Positions 15,398 to 25,434 of a stretch of DNA of 64,000 nucleotides are shown here, one piece after another. The stretch is from Maribacter vaceletii (lineage in GTDB: Bacteria; Bacteroidota; Bacteroidia; Flavobacteriales; Flavobacteriaceae), in contig NZ_RBIQ01000007.1 of assembly GCF_003634105.1 (NCBI RefSeq), positions 806,001 to 870,000 of the forward strand, written 5' to 3'. Within the stretch, counting starts at the first letter, position 1, and each line of letters begins with the position of its first letter. Below the pieces are notes generated by a model. That model was given only the letters and a program-made list of their open reading frames with translations, was not told the DNA's origin and did no database searches. The translations under genes and the position numbers were made by a program.

Positions 15398-16567
15398 ATG
15401 AAAAAAATAATCTACCTAACAGCCATTACAATAGTATTGTATTCTTGTGGAGGCAAACAAGAGCAATCTGTAGAAAGTACTATTGCATCACAAGATATTA
15501 ACGCCATAAGAAATCTAAAAAGCTCGCTTTCTGAGAAGCAAATAGCATTAGATTTAGATATGAAACAGCTAGATTCTGTAATTGCTATTTTAGACAGTAA
15601 TGAAAAATTGCCATTAGTAACAACCGTTGTTGCTAAAGAAAGTGTTTTTAATCACTTCTTAGAGTTACAAGGTAATGTTAAAACAAAACAGAATGTTTTA
15701 ATTTACCCAGAAACTTCTGGCACATTACAACGTGTTTATGTAAAAGAAGGCCAAAAAGTAAAAAAAGGACAAATATTAGCATCTATAGATGATGGTGGTA
15801 TGGCAAGCCAATTACAACAATTAAAGACACAAGCAGAACTTGCTAAAACGACCTTTGATCGCCAAAAAAGATTATGGGAACAAAAAATAGGCTCAGAGAT
15901 TCAGTACTTACAAGCAAAGACTAATTATGAATCTTCGGAAAGTGCTGTTAAACAAGCACAAAGTATGTTTAGCAAATCTACTATTAGAGCTCCGTTTTCT
16001 GGAGTTATAGATAATGTAATAAAAGACCAAGGTACTGTTGTAGCTCCAGGCCCTGGATCAGAAGTGTTTCGTATTGTAAATTTATCTAATATGTATATAG
16101 AGGTAGATGTTCCAGAAACACACCTAAATAACATAAAAAAAGGAAAAGAAGCTATTGTATATTTTCCAGTATTAGGAGATACAGTATTAACAAAAGTTAG
16201 ACAAACAGGTAATTTTATAAACCCTAGTAACCGCTCTTTTAGTGTAGAAATTCCTGTTGAAAATAAAACCGGAAACATTAAACCTAACTTAACAGCAAAA
16301 GTTAACCTTAATGATTACTCTAAAGATAATGCCATTTTAATACCACAAAGTATTATTTCTGAAAATGCAGAAGGGCAACAATATGTATATGTTGCAGAAC
16401 AAAATGGAGAAAATAAAGCAAAAGCAACAAAACGTATTATAAATACAGGAAAAACACAAGAAGGACTAGTAGAAATTGTTAGCGGCATCACTAAAGGAGA
16501 GCACTTAATTAAAGAAGGTGCAAGGAATGTTAATGATGGTCAAAACGTACAAATCTTAAACGAATAA
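15398..16567 (+). CDS. RND efflux periplasmic adaptor (membrane fusion lipoprotein)
   Basis: The 389-aa protein has a lipoprotein signal (MKKIIYLTAITIVLYSCGG, Cys near residue 17), an N-terminal coiled coil around residues 27-68, then the barrel-sandwich hybrid halves (VYVKEGQKVKKGQILASIDD near 115 and IRAPFSGVIDNVIKDQGTVV near 200) around an alpha-hairpin, and a beta-barrel domain. HlyD/AcrA-type adaptors link the RND pump and TolC. It starts 32 bp after the tolC-like gene and ends 4 bp before the pump gene. The long N-terminal coil before the first half-motif is a feature of Bacteroidota members. Confidence 0.93.
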   Translation: MKKIIYLTAITIVLYSCGGKQEQSVESTIASQDINAIRNLKSSLSEKQIALDLDMKQLDSVIAILDSNEKLPLVTTVVAKESVFNHFLELQGNVKTKQNVLIYPETSGTLQRVYVKEGQKVKKGQILASIDDGGMASQLQQLKTQAELAKTTFDRQKRLWEQKIGSEIQYLQAKTNYESSESAVKQAQSMFSKSTIRAPFSGVIDNVIKDQGTVVAPGPGSEVFRIVNLSNMYIEVDVPETHLNNIKKGKEAIVYFPVLGDTVLTKVRQTGNFINPSNRSFSVEIPVENKTGNIKPNLTAKVNLNDYSKDNAILIPQSIISENAEGQQYVYVAEQNGENKAKATKRIINTGKTQEGLVEIVSGITKGEHLIKEGARNVNDGQNVQILNE

Positions 16568-16571
16568 GTTT

Positions 16572-19500
16572 ATGAGCAAGCAGAAAAAAAACGTCAATAA
16601 AGAATTTGGATTATCCTCCTGGTCTATTAATAATCCATCTGTAATTTATGTAATGATTGGGTTATTTTTATGGATTGGCCTTAAAGCATACTTTGCTATG
16701 CCTAGAGAAGACTTTCCTGAAATTGTAGAAACCAAAATATACATTAGCACACCTTATCCTGGTAATACTGCCGAGGATGTAGAACGTTTAATTACAGATC
16801 CTCTTGAGGATAGAATTAACAATGTAAGTAACGTTGTAAAAGTTACCTCTACCTCCCAAGAAGATTATTCTATAATTACAGTAGAGTTTGATGAGGAATT
16901 AACTGTAGAGCAAGCCAAACAAAAAATAAAAGACGAAGTAGATGGTGAAAAAGCAGGGGAAGACTGGCCTACTTTTAACAATGCTAAAGTAGAACCTAAT
17001 ATTTTTGATCTAAATCTCTCGGAATCTTTTCCTATTATGAATGTTAATTTTACAGGAGATTACCCTGTAGATAAACTAAAAGATTTTGCGGAGTATTTAG
17101 AAGATGAGATTGAAGACCTAGAAGAAATTAAAGAAGTAGATATTCTTGGTGCTCAAAAAAGAGAAGTAGAAGTTGCTGTAGATGTTTATAAAATGATGGC
17201 AGCTAAAATTAGTTTTCAAGATGTTTTAACAGCTATTAGCGGTGGTAATATGACCATGTCTGCAGGTAACATTAAAACCGGAGAGCAACGTAGAACCATT
17301 AGGATAATGGGTGAAGTTGTAGATCCACAAGAACTAAATAACTTTGTTGTAAAATCTGAAAACGGTGCTACCTACTTAAAAGACATTGCAAAAGTTTCTT
17401 TTGGCGAAGAAGAGAAAACCACTTTTGCACGTGAATTTGGAGAAAGCGTAGTAATGCTAGACATTAAAAAACGATCCGGTAAAAACATGATCGAAGCTTC
17501 TTCTAAAATTAGAGAAATTGTAAAAGAAGCTAAAGAAAATTACTATCCTAAAGATCTTAATATTTCTATTGTAAATGATTCCTCTGGAAGAACACTAAAC
17601 CAAGTAGACGATCTTGTAAACAATATTATATTTGGAATTATTTTAGTAGTAACGGTTTTAATGTTTTTCTTAGGTTTCCGTAATGCCTTATTTGTTGGTT
17701 TTGCTATTCCTATGTCTATGTTCATGTCTTTCATGATTCTATCTCTGTTAGGCTACACCTTAAACACCATGATTCTTTTTGGAATGATTATGGGACTAGG
17801 TATGTTAGTAGATAATGGTATTGTAGTAGTAGAAAATGTATATAGATTAATGGACGAGGGAATGTCCAGAACCGAAGCCGCTAAAAAAGGTATTGGTGAA
17901 ATAGCTTTCCCTATTATTATCTCTACACTAACAACTGTTGCTGCCTTTGTTCCATTAGGTTTATGGCCGGGAATTATGGGGCAATTTATGAAGTACTTTC
18001 CAATTACATTATCTGTAGTTTTAGGCTCCTCTTTATTTGTTGCTATTTTCATGAATTCCATGCTTGTTTCTCAATTTATGGAACTTGGAGAAAAAGTACT
18101 TAAAGTAAAGCAATTAATAAAAATTAGTGCTATTCTTGGTGGTTTTGGACTATTTATACTAGTCTTTGGCGGTGCAATGCGCGGACTTGGTTCAGTAATG
18201 ATAGTTACAGCCATTATGTTTTGGGTATATAAATATGCGCTTAAAAAATGGGCCATTAGCTTTCAGAAAAACACAATGGTTAAATTTGAAAACTGGTATG
18301 AAAGAAGAATACAACACGCTTTAAGAGGGAAAAATGTATACTGGTATTTTGGAATTACTTTTCTTTCTTTAATTGCCGTTTTTATGCTTTTTGGTATGTC
18401 TGTAGGTTCTGGAAGAACCAAAATAGAATTTTTTCCAGACAATACGCCTAATGAGATTTATGCCTATATAGAATACCCACAAGGAACCTCTATCGAAAAA
18501 ACAAATAAAATTACAAAGGCTATAGAAAAAAGGGTTTATGATGTTATTAATAGTGAACCATATATAAACGGAGACAGTAACTATTTAGTAGAATCTGCTG
18601 TTTCTAAAGTTGGCGAAGGAGCAGGTAACCCACAAACAGATGGCGGTTCCTCTGCGGAAATGCCACATAGAGGAAAAGTTACCATTTCTATGCGAGAGTA
18701 TAAATATAGAGGCGGAAGAGATACCGAAGAGCTACGTGGAAAAATACAAACAGCTTTAAGAGGTATTTATCCAGGAGTTGCTATATCAGTAGAGAAAGAT
18801 GCCGCTGGCCCACCAGCCGGATACCCTATAAACATAGAAATTGAAGGTAAAGACTATGAAGAACTTATAAATGCAGCAGAAGATGTTCGTAATTTTATAA
18901 ATACTAAAAACATAGCTGGTATAGAAGAACTTAAGATTGATGTTAATAAGAGTAAACCATCTATGGAAGTATCTGTAGATAGAGAAAAAGCAGGTGAACT
19001 AGGTGTAACCGTTGGCCAAGTAGGACAGCAATTAAGGCGTTCTTTATTTGGTGAAAAAGCTGGTGTTTATAAAATTAATGGAGATGATTATGACATTAAC
19101 GTTCGCTTTAACGAAGACATACGTTACAATAAAAGTGCTCTATTTAATCAAAAAATTATTTTTAGAGATCCTTCTAATGGGCAAATAAAAGAAGTTCCTG
19201 TTTCTGCTGTTGCAAAACAAAGAAACACTTCTGGGTTTAGTGCTATTAAACACAAAAATAAAAAACGAATAGTAACTATTTATTCTGGATTAAAACCGGG
19301 ATTTACAGATGCTACAGTTATTGTTGCTCAGATTCAGAAAGAAATGGAGAGCTACAAAAAATTACCACAAGATGTTAAAATAGATTTTACAGGACAAATA
19401 GAAGAACAAAACAAGCAAATGGCATTCTTGGTAGGTGCTTTCTTTTCTGGCCTTGGTTTAATTATGTTAATATTAATATTTCAGTTTGGTGGTATTTCTA

Positions 19501-20063
19501 AACCTTTAATAATAATGATTGCCATTTTCCTAAGTTTCATTGGAGTATTTGGTGGTTTAATGATAACTGGTTGGTCTTTTGTTATAATGATGACCATGAT
19601 GGGTATTATTTCCTTAGCTGGTATTGTAGTAAATAATGGCGTAGTACTTTTAGATTATACCCAAATTTTAATAGACAGAAAAAAGGTAACATTAAATATA
19701 GATGAAAAAGAGTTGCTTAATATGGAACAGGTAACAGATATTCTAACCAAAGGTGGTAAAGCAAGGTTACGCCCAGTAATTTTAACCGCAATTACAACAG
19801 TACTTGGTTTAATTCCGCTTGCAATTGGTTTAAACATAGATTTTTTCTCACTATTCTCTGAATTTAACCCAAAAATATATATGGGTGGTGATAATGTAAT
19901 TTTTTGGGGACCTTTAGCATGGACTGTTATATTTGGATTAATAGTAGCAACCTTCCTAACCCTTATAATTGTTCCGGTATTATTTAATATTATATACCGT
20001 ATAAAAATTGCAGTGAAAAGAAAGCCAAAAACAGCTACAAAAGAAATAGATATAGCTGTTTAA
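16572..20063 (+). CDS. RND-family efflux permease (AcrB/MexB-like)
   Basis: The 1163-aa inner-membrane pump has the RND layout: TM1 (about 18-38), first periplasmic porter loop, TM2-6 (about 350-510) with GLGMLVDNGIVVVENVYR carrying the proton-relay Asp, an extra span pair and helical insertion (about 520-600), second porter loop, and TM8-12 (about 945-1140) with GIVVNNGVVLLDYTQ and GKARLRPVILTAITTVLGL. It is about 100 residues longer than E. coli AcrB, due to the central insertion and the C-terminus. Substrates are not deducible; drugs, bile-like amphiphiles or fatty acids are all possible. A strong terminator follows. Confidence 0.94.
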   Translation: MSKQKKNVNKEFGLSSWSINNPSVIYVMIGLFLWIGLKAYFAMPREDFPEIVETKIYISTPYPGNTAEDVERLITDPLEDRINNVSNVVKVTSTSQEDYSIITVEFDEELTVEQAKQKIKDEVDGEKAGEDWPTFNNAKVEPNIFDLNLSESFPIMNVNFTGDYPVDKLKDFAEYLEDEIEDLEEIKEVDILGAQKREVEVAVDVYKMMAAKISFQDVLTAISGGNMTMSAGNIKTGEQRRTIRIMGEVVDPQELNNFVVKSENGATYLKDIAKVSFGEEEKTTFAREFGESVVMLDIKKRSGKNMIEASSKIREIVKEAKENYYPKDLNISIVNDSSGRTLNQVDDLVNNIIFGIILVVTVLMFFLGFRNALFVGFAIPMSMFMSFMILSLLGYTLNTMILFGMIMGLGMLVDNGIVVVENVYRLMDEGMSRTEAAKKGIGEIAFPIIISTLTTVAAFVPLGLWPGIMGQFMKYFPITLSVVLGSSLFVAIFMNSMLVSQFMELGEKVLKVKQLIKISAILGGFGLFILVFGGAMRGLGSVMIVTAIMFWVYKYALKKWAISFQKNTMVKFENWYERRIQHALRGKNVYWYFGITFLSLIAVFMLFGMSVGSGRTKIEFFPDNTPNEIYAYIEYPQGTSIEKTNKITKAIEKRVYDVINSEPYINGDSNYLVESAVSKVGEGAGNPQTDGGSSAEMPHRGKVTISMREYKYRGGRDTEELRGKIQTALRGIYPGVAISVEKDAAGPPAGYPINIEIEGKDYEELINAAEDVRNFINTKNIAGIEELKIDVNKSKPSMEVSVDREKAGELGVTVGQVGQQLRRSLFGEKAGVYKINGDDYDINVRFNEDIRYNKSALFNQKIIFRDPSNGQIKEVPVSAVAKQRNTSGFSAIKHKNKKRIVTIYSGLKPGFTDATVIVAQIQKEMESYKKLPQDVKIDFTGQIEEQNKQMAFLVGAFFSGLGLIMLILIFQFGGISKPLIIMIAIFLSFIGVFGGLMITGWSFVIMMTMMGIISLAGIVVNNGVVLLDYTQILIDRKKVTLNIDEKELLNMEQVTDILTKGGKARLRPVILTAITTVLGLIPLAIGLNIDFFSLFSEFNPKIYMGGDNVIFWGPLAWTVIFGLIVATFLTLIIVPVLFNIIYRIKIAVKRKPKTATKEIDIAV

Positions 20064-20073
20064 TATATATTAA

Positions 20074-20110
20074 AAAAGCCTCTAACATATTATCTTTTAG
20101 GGGCTTTTTA
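20074..20110 (+). terminator. terminator of the efflux operon
   Basis: AAAAAGCCTCTAA pairs with TTAGGGGCTTTTT (one G-U pair) around a 10-base loop and ends in a T-run. It lies 10 bp after the RND stop. Confidence 0.8.
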
Positions 20111-20199
20111 ATGTTTAAAATACCTAAAAAAGTCTTAGGGAAATTTTATAAGAAGCCCAAACCCTTTTTATAAGTTGCATATAAACATTACACCATAAA

Positions 20200-20233
20200 A
20201 AAAGCTCTTATTACCAAGGTAATAAGAGCTTTT
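20200..20233. terminator. perfect hairpin terminator, probably for the MORN gene on the minus strand
   Basis: AAAAGCTCTTATTACC and GGTAATAAGAGCTTTT are 16-bp perfect arms around AA. It is 17 bp past the stop of the minus-strand MORN-repeat gene, with T-runs on both strands, so it can work in either direction. Confidence 0.8.
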
Positions 20234-20249
20234 ATATAGTTAAAAACTT

Positions 20250-20600
20250 TTATTTATTTAAAACTACTGCTTCTGCATTATTCCATTGAATAACATTTGC
20301 AATTTGGTTATTAGAATAATCTACTTCACTAAGTCCTTCACCTTTCCAAAAAAACCATTTTCCAGTTTTTACACCATTTTCATATTGTCCCATGGCAATT
20401 TTTTTACCATTTTCATTATACATTTTCCACTCCCCGTGTAACTCTTTATCTACAAAATAACCAGTTTGAGAAACTTCTCCATTATCGTGGTAAAAAGTTG
20501 CTTTTACTATTTCTCCTTCTATTTCATAAGAAGGACTTTTATCTTGTGCATATATACTGACAGTCGCTATAAGTGCTAAAAAGAATATTGCTTTTTTCAT
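20250..20600 (-). CDS. secreted MORN-variant repeat protein
   Basis: The 116-aa protein has a signal peptide (MKKAIFFLALIATVSIYAQ) and about three MORN-variant/YwqK-type repeats: KATFYHDNGEVSQTGYFVDK, HGEWKMYNENGKKIAMGQYEN and TGKWFFWKGEGLSEVDY, each built on the G-W-x-x-Y/W-x-x-x-G-x pattern. Such proteins are common in Bacteroidota periplasm or outer surface; databases sometimes call them YwqK-family antitoxins, but no toxin gene is next to it. Function unknown. It has its own promoter and terminator. Confidence 0.85.
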   Translation of the reverse strand: MKKAIFFLALIATVSIYAQDKSPSYEIEGEIVKATFYHDNGEVSQTGYFVDKELHGEWKMYNENGKKIAMGQYENGVKTGKWFFWKGEGLSEVDYSNNQIANVIQWNNAEAVVLNK

Positions 20601-20642
20601 AATTTTATATTTTTTATATACGTTATACTAACATTAACGTTA

Positions 20643-20650
20643 CAAATATA
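20643..20650 (-). promoter_or_regulatory. -7 element (TATATTTG) of the MORN-repeat gene
   Basis: On the minus strand TATATTTG matches TAnnTTTG exactly, with a TTG about 20 bp upstream as a -33 candidate. The leader to the ATG at 20600 would be about 36 bases. Confidence 0.5.
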
Positions 20651-20824
20651 GAAATATTTTACACAAAATCAACAAATACGTAACATTTAATTTACATTAA
20701 ATTAACATTGAACACACAAGTATCTAATTATTAGCTAATTAACTATTTGACTCTTATTTACATTGGTCGGCATAATTAAATAAAAATCCGTTGTAATATA
20801 ACCTACTAAATTGCTGATACTTCT

Positions 20825-20832
20825 TAAATTTG
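20825..20832 (+). promoter_or_regulatory. -7 element (TAAATTTG) of aspS
   Basis: TAAATTTG matches TAnnTTTG exactly, 19 bp before the aspS start codon; the leader would be about 13 bases. Confidence 0.5.
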
Positions 20833-20851
20833 CCCTCAAAAGTAAAATATC

Positions 20852-22606
20852 ATGTATAGGAGTCATACTTGTGGTGAATTAAGAGAGGAACATATAGAAA
20901 ATAACATTACCCTATCTGGTTGGGTACATAAGACAAGAGATAAAGGTTTTGTTGTTTGGATAGATTTACGTGACCGTTTTGGAATAACCCAACTTATTTT
21001 TGATGAGGAAAGAACTTCTAAAGAGCTTTTAGAACAAGCTCGTAGTCTTGGAAGAGAGTTTGTAATTCAAATAAAAGGTACCGTTTTAGAAAGAGCCTCT
21101 AAAAATGCAAATATCCCAACTGGGAATATAGAAGTATTGGTACAAGAGCTAACTATTCTCAACGAGTCTAAAACACCTCCTTTTACCATTGAAGATGACA
21201 CCGATGGTGGGGAAGATATTCGTATGAAATATCGTTACCTAGATATTAGAAGAAATATAGTAAAGAACAACCTTATATTTAGGAGTAAGGTTTCTATGGA
21301 AGTACGCAAGTACCTTTCCGACGGTGGTTTTATAGAAGTAGAAACTCCGTATTTAATTAAATCTACTCCAGAAGGTGCCAGAGATTTTGTGGTTCCTAGC
21401 CGTATGAACGAAGGGCAATTTTATGCCTTACCACAATCGCCACAAACCTTTAAGCAATTACTTATGGTAGGTGGCATGGATAAGTACTTTCAAATTGTAA
21501 AATGCTTTAGAGATGAAGATTTGCGTGCAGATCGCCAGCCAGAATTTACACAGATAGATTGCGAAATGGCATTTGTAGAACAAGAAGATATTTTAAATGC
21601 TTTTGAAGGTTTAACAAAACACCTTTTAAAAGAAATTAAAGGTATAGACATTAGTTCTTTCCCAAGAATGACATATGATGCTGCTATGGCCAAATATGGT
21701 AATGACAAACCAGATATTCGTTTTGGAATGGAGTTTGGAGAACTAAACGCTGTTGCAAAACACAAAGAATTTAATGTCTTTAATTCTGCAGAGCTAGTGG
21801 TAGGTATTGCAATACCAGGAGCAGCAACCTATACCAGAAAAGAAATAGATAAACTTATAGATTGGGTACGTAGACCACAAGTAGGTGCCAAAGGAATGGT
21901 TTATGTAAAATGTAATGAAGATGGTACTTTTAAATCTTCAGTAGATAAATTCTATGACCAAGAAGATTTAGCAAACTGGGCAAAAGTTACTGGAGCTAAA
22001 GCTGGCGATTTAATATGCATGCTTTCTGGAGATACCAATGCAACAAGAGCACAATTAAGTGCTTTACGAATGGAAATGGCAGAACGTCTAAACCTACGTA
22101 ATCCAGAAGAGTTTGCTCCATTATGGGTAATAGATTTTCCTTTATTAGAGTTAGACGAGGAAACAGGAAACTACCATGCCATGCACCACCCATTTACATC
22201 TCCAAAACCTGGACAATTAGAATTATTAGATACCAACCCAGGAGCTGTAAAAGCAAATGCGTATGATTTGGTACTTAATGGTAATGAAATTGGCGGAGGT
22301 TCTATTCGTATTCATGATAAAGAAACGCAAGCAACTATGTTTAAGCATTTAGGGTTTTCTCCTGAAGAGGCAAAAGCACAATTTGGTTTTTTAATGGATG
22401 CTTTTCAATATGGCGCTCCTCCTCATGGTGGTATTGCTTTTGGTTTAGATAGATTAGTTTCTATTTTAGGCGGACAAGAAACCATAAGAGACTTTATTGC
22501 TTTCCCTAAAAACAATAGCGGACGAGATGTTATGATAGACGCCCCTGCTCCTATTGATAAGGAACAATTAAAAGAACTGCGGTTACAACTAAACTTAGAG
22601 TCTTAA
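20852..22606 (+). CDS. aspS: aspartyl-tRNA synthetase
   Basis: The 584-aa class II synthetase charges tRNA-Asp. It has an N-terminal OB-fold anticodon-binding domain (about 1-105), motif 1 around residue 150, motif 2 with [19 protein letters not shown] near 218, a bacterial-type GAD insertion (about 285-415) and motif 3 with [19 protein letters not shown] near 535. The length and GAD insertion are those of the bacterial enzyme. It is flanked by its own promoter and a hairpin terminator, so it is monocistronic or read through only weakly. Confidence 0.97.
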   Translation: MYRSHTCGELREEHIENNITLSGWVHKTRDKGFVVWIDLRDRFGITQLIFDEERTSKELLEQARSLGREFVIQIKGTVLERASKNANIPTGNIEVLVQELTILNESKTPPFTIEDDTDGGEDIRMKYRYLDIRRNIVKNNLIFRSKVSMEVRKYLSDGGFIEVETPYLIKSTPEGARDFVVPSRMNEGQFYALPQSPQTFKQLLMVGGMDKYFQIVKCFRDEDLRADRQPEFTQIDCEMAFVEQEDILNAFEGLTKHLLKEIKGIDISSFPRMTYDAAMAKYGNDKPDIRFGMEFGELNAVAKHKEFNVFNSAELVVGIAIPGAATYTRKEIDKLIDWVRRPQVGAKGMVYVKCNEDGTFKSSVDKFYDQEDLANWAKVTGAKAGDLICMLSGDTNATRAQLSALRMEMAERLNLRNPEEFAPLWVIDFPLLELDEETGNYHAMHHPFTSPKPGQLELLDTNPGAVKANAYDLVLNGNEIGGGSIRIHDKETQATMFKHLGFSPEEAKAQFGFLMDAFQYGAPPHGGIAFGLDRLVSILGGQETIRDFIAFPKNNSGRDVMIDAPAPIDKEQLKELRLQLNLES

Positions 22607-22612
22607 TATTAT

Positions 22613-22638
22613 AAAATCCTGCTAATTAGCAGGATTTT
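22613..22638 (+). terminator. aspS terminator
   Basis: AAAATCCTGCTAA and TTAGCAGGATTTT form a perfect palindrome 6 bp after the aspS stop, followed by further T residues. Confidence 0.8.
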
Positions 22639-22668
22639 TTTAATACTTTTAAGAAAGGATTTAAATAA

Positions 22669-24453
22669 ATGCCAACCCAACAAAAAAATCTATTCACAAA
22701 ACTTCTTAAATGGAGATATAAACATATCTCTGATAAGAATTTTACACATATATTAAGTATTCTAGTAGGTTTACTTGCGGGTTTAGCATCGGTTACTCTA
22801 AAAAATCTTACCTTTTTCATTAGTTCTTCTCTAGAAACAGGGATTGTTTTTTCAAGTAATCAGTTATACTTTATATTACCTATCCTAGGTTTAACATTGG
22901 TATATCTATATGTAAAATACATCCACAAAGAAAAAATAGAACATGCTGTATCTTCTATTTTATTTGCGCTATCTAGAAAAAAAAGCCTCATCAAACTTAA
23001 AAAAATATATAGTCCTTTAATTACCGCACCACTTACAGTTGGCTTTGGAGGTTCTGTAGGGTTGCTAGGACCAGCAGTAGCATCTGGAGCAGCCATAAGT
23101 TCTAACCTTGGTCGTATACTACACGTAAATGCTAAAACACGCTCTTTGTTAATTGCATGTGCATCTGCAGGGGCAATAGCCTCTATATTTCAATCCCCTA
23201 TTGCAGCTATTATTTTTGCCGTAGAAGTTTTTAGCTTAGATTTTACTATGCTTTCTGTACTTCCGTTACTTTTAGCATCTATCTCTGGAGTACTAACTTC
23301 TTATTTCTTTTTGGGAAATGAGGTGTTATTTAAATTCTCTTTAACCGATAATTTTGAAATTAAAGACACCCTATTTTATATTTTACTAGGTGTAGGTACT
23401 GCCATAGCTTCTATCTATTTTACCAAAATGTATTTTGGAATTCTTACCCTTTTTAAACCCCTAAAAAGCCCAAAATACAGGCTCTTAGTTGGTGGGTTAG
23501 CCATTGGTATTATGCTCTATTTTATTCCCCCACTATATGGTGAAGGTTTTGGTTTTATTAATAATCTTTTAGAAGGCAATCATTTAAAAGCTATAGGAAC
23601 CACTCCTTTTGATGCGTATAGAAATAATATATGGGTGGTAATTTCGCTACTATTTGGACTTACCATTTTTAAGGCAGTAGCAATGACCACCACGTTTGCC
23701 GCTGGTGGTTCTGGTGGTATTTTTATACCAACTATGGTTATGGGAAGTGCTTTAGGGAATGTTGTAGCTAAAGTAATTAATAACCTTGGTTTAGGCTTTT
23801 CTGTATCTGAAAGTAACTTTACACTAATAGGAATGGCAGGCTTAATTGCAGGGGTATTGCATGCGCCTTTAACTGCAATTTTCTTAATAGCAGAAATAAC
23901 TGGTGGATATGAATTATTTGTTCCATTAATGATAACTGCATCTATATCTTACTTAATAACTAAGAATGCAGTAGATCACTCTATTTATACTAGAGAACTT
24001 GCAGAAAGTGGTAACCTATTAACCCATAATAAAGATAAAACGGTATTAACTTTAATGGAGTTAGATGATGTTATAGAAGATAATTTTAAGGTAATACACC
24101 CTGAAATGACACTTGGAGACATGTTACTTAAATCTGTGTCAAAATCTACAAGAAATATTTACCCAGTGGTAGATGATAGTAAAGCTCTAGTTGGTATTGT
24201 TTTGTTAGATGATATAAGGGAGTTTATGTTTGATAGAGCTTTGTATAAAACCACAAAAGTAGAAACTTTTATGCACCAAGCTCCAGATTATATTTTTTAT
24301 GGAGATGATAGTATGCAAATAGTAATGCAAAAATTTCAAAATAGTGGCGCTTGGAATTTACCTGTTATTAAAAAAGGAAAGTATATGGGCTTTGTTTCTA
24401 AATCTAAATTATTAACTGCGTATAGACGTAAACTAATTAATTTTACCGAATAA
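22669..24453 (+). CDS. CLC-family chloride channel-like protein with CBS domains
   Basis: The 594-aa protein has a CLC membrane domain (about 25-430) and two CBS domains at the C-terminus (about 450-590). Recognisable CLC parts are GFGGSVGLLGPAVASGAAIS (near 125-144), FQSPIAAIIFAVEVF (174-188) and AGGSGGIFIPTMVMGSALG (near 345). The gating glutamate of the GREGP motif is Leu133 here, the proton-path glutamate of E. coli ClcA (E203) aligns with Val187, and the GSGIP motif is not apparent (HAVSS instead). It therefore probably does not work as a classical Cl-/H+ exchanger. A DUF3995 gene follows after 4 bp, so the two are likely co-expressed. Confidence 0.88.
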   Translation: MPTQQKNLFTKLLKWRYKHISDKNFTHILSILVGLLAGLASVTLKNLTFFISSSLETGIVFSSNQLYFILPILGLTLVYLYVKYIHKEKIEHAVSSILFALSRKKSLIKLKKIYSPLITAPLTVGFGGSVGLLGPAVASGAAISSNLGRILHVNAKTRSLLIACASAGAIASIFQSPIAAIIFAVEVFSLDFTMLSVLPLLLASISGVLTSYFFLGNEVLFKFSLTDNFEIKDTLFYILLGVGTAIASIYFTKMYFGILTLFKPLKSPKYRLLVGGLAIGIMLYFIPPLYGEGFGFINNLLEGNHLKAIGTTPFDAYRNNIWVVISLLFGLTIFKAVAMTTTFAAGGSGGIFIPTMVMGSALGNVVAKVINNLGLGFSVSESNFTLIGMAGLIAGVLHAPLTAIFLIAEITGGYELFVPLMITASISYLITKNAVDHSIYTRELAESGNLLTHNKDKTVLTLMELDDVIEDNFKVIHPEMTLGDMLLKSVSKSTRNIYPVVDDSKALVGIVLLDDIREFMFDRALYKTTKVETFMHQAPDYIFYGDDSMQIVMQKFQNSGAWNLPVIKKGKYMGFVSKSKLLTAYRRKLINFTE

Positions 24454-24457
24454 AACT

Positions 24458-24883
24458 ATGTTAGTCATTGCAAAAGGAATATTAGTGCTAATTTTTTTAA
24501 ACCTTTCTTGTTTACATTGGTATTGGGCCTTTGGAGGTAAATGGGGTTTAGAATATGTAATACCAACAAAAACAAATATAGAAAAAGCTATTAGCCCAAA
24601 ACCAATAGCTACTATACTAGTTGCAATTGCATTGCTTTTCATTGCATATATTTATTTACTACTTATATTTAACATCTATATAAATATACTCCCAACATGG
24701 ATTATAAAATATGGAATATGGATTGTTCCTAGTGTTTTTCTTTTAAGAGTTCTTGGTGATTTTAAATATGTTGGGCTATTTAAAAAAATAAAAAAAACAA
24801 CTTTTGCAATTAACGATACAAAATACTTTATTCCCTTGTGTGCAATTATAGCTACTCTTGGGTTTATTATTGCCTTAAATTAA
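24458..24883 (+). CDS. DUF3995 membrane protein
   Basis: The 141-aa protein has four hydrophobic segments (about 5-22, 45-68, 78-100, 118-138). The start with NLSCLHWYWAFGGKWGLEYV is the typical DUF3995 signature (H-x-x-W-x-x-G-x-x-W). Function unknown. It starts 4 bp after the CLC gene and is followed after 6 bp by another small membrane protein gene, forming a three-gene unit. Confidence 0.82.
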   Translation: MLVIAKGILVLIFLNLSCLHWYWAFGGKWGLEYVIPTKTNIEKAISPKPIATILVAIALLFIAYIYLLLIFNIYINILPTWIIKYGIWIVPSVFLLRVLGDFKYVGLFKKIKKTTFAINDTKYFIPLCAIIATLGFIIALN

Positions 24884-24889
24884 ATTATT

Positions 24890-25141
24890 TTGAAATACAT
24901 TATAACAATAATTACAATAGTCGCATTTGGTTCTATTGCTTATGGATTTACTTTAGAGGAAAGTGAAACACAACTTTCTCACAAATACATAGGGGCTGGT
25001 ACTGCAGCTTTATTTTTAGTAGCTATGCCACTTTTTCTTTATAAAGAGAGTAAAGGAAAAAAAATGAATGATTATATGCTTACCGAAGAAAATGTAAGAA
25101 AAATGCAAGGAAAGCCACCCAAAAAGACTGAAAACCAGTAA
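24890..25141 (+). CDS. small membrane protein, TTG start
   Basis: The 83-aa protein starts with TTG; no ATG fits before residue 58. It has two hydrophobic segments (about 2-19 and 33-51) and a charged C-terminus with KMQGKPPKKTENQ. It lies 6 bp after the DUF3995 gene. No function recognised. The good membrane pattern and tight spacing support it as a real gene despite the start codon. Confidence 0.7.
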   Translation: MKYIITIITIVAFGSIAYGFTLEESETQLSHKYIGAGTAALFLVAMPLFLYKESKGKKMNDYMLTEENVRKMQGKPPKKTENQ

Positions 25142-25171
25142 TTTCCAATACATTTTATTTCTATTCTAAAC

Positions 25172-25179
25172 TATTTTTG
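25172..25179 (+). promoter_or_regulatory. -7 element (TATTTTTG) of the cold-shock gene
   Basis: TATTTTTG matches TAnnTTTG exactly, 46 bp before the cold-shock gene ATG, giving an AU-rich leader of about 40 bases. Confidence 0.5.
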
Positions 25180-25225
25180 CCCAAAAAATTATAAATTAGT
25201 GTATTAATTTTTAATTTTTATTCTA

Positions 25226-25417
25226 ATGACTGGTACAGTAAAATTTTTTAATGGATCTAAAGGATATGGGTTCATAACCAATGATGATACAGGAAAAGAC
25301 ATTTTTGTTCATGCTACTGCATTAAACGGAGTACAATTAAATGAAGGGGATAAAGTAGAGTATGAAGAAGAGGAAGGCAGAAAAGGAATTGTTGCAGGAC
25401 AAGTCCAAGTTATTTAA
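25226..25417 (+). CDS. cold-shock domain protein (CspA family)
   Basis: The 63-aa protein is a single cold-shock domain that binds single-stranded RNA/DNA as a chaperone. RNP1 (KGYGFI, residues 12-17) and RNP2 (DIFVHATAL, near 25) are intact. The C-terminal half is very acidic (EGDKVEYEEEEGRKG). It has its own promoter with an AU-rich leader, which in other csp genes can take part in temperature control, but no specific structure stands out here. Confidence 0.95.
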   Translation: MTGTVKFFNGSKGYGFITNDDTGKDIFVHATALNGVQLNEGDKVEYEEEEGRKGIVAGQVQVI

Positions 25418-25434
25418 TGCTTTTGCATATAATT

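Noticed and set aside
20250-20600. YwqK-type repeats as a toxin-antitoxin system
   Set aside because: It has a signal peptide, its own promoter and terminator, and no adjacent toxin gene.
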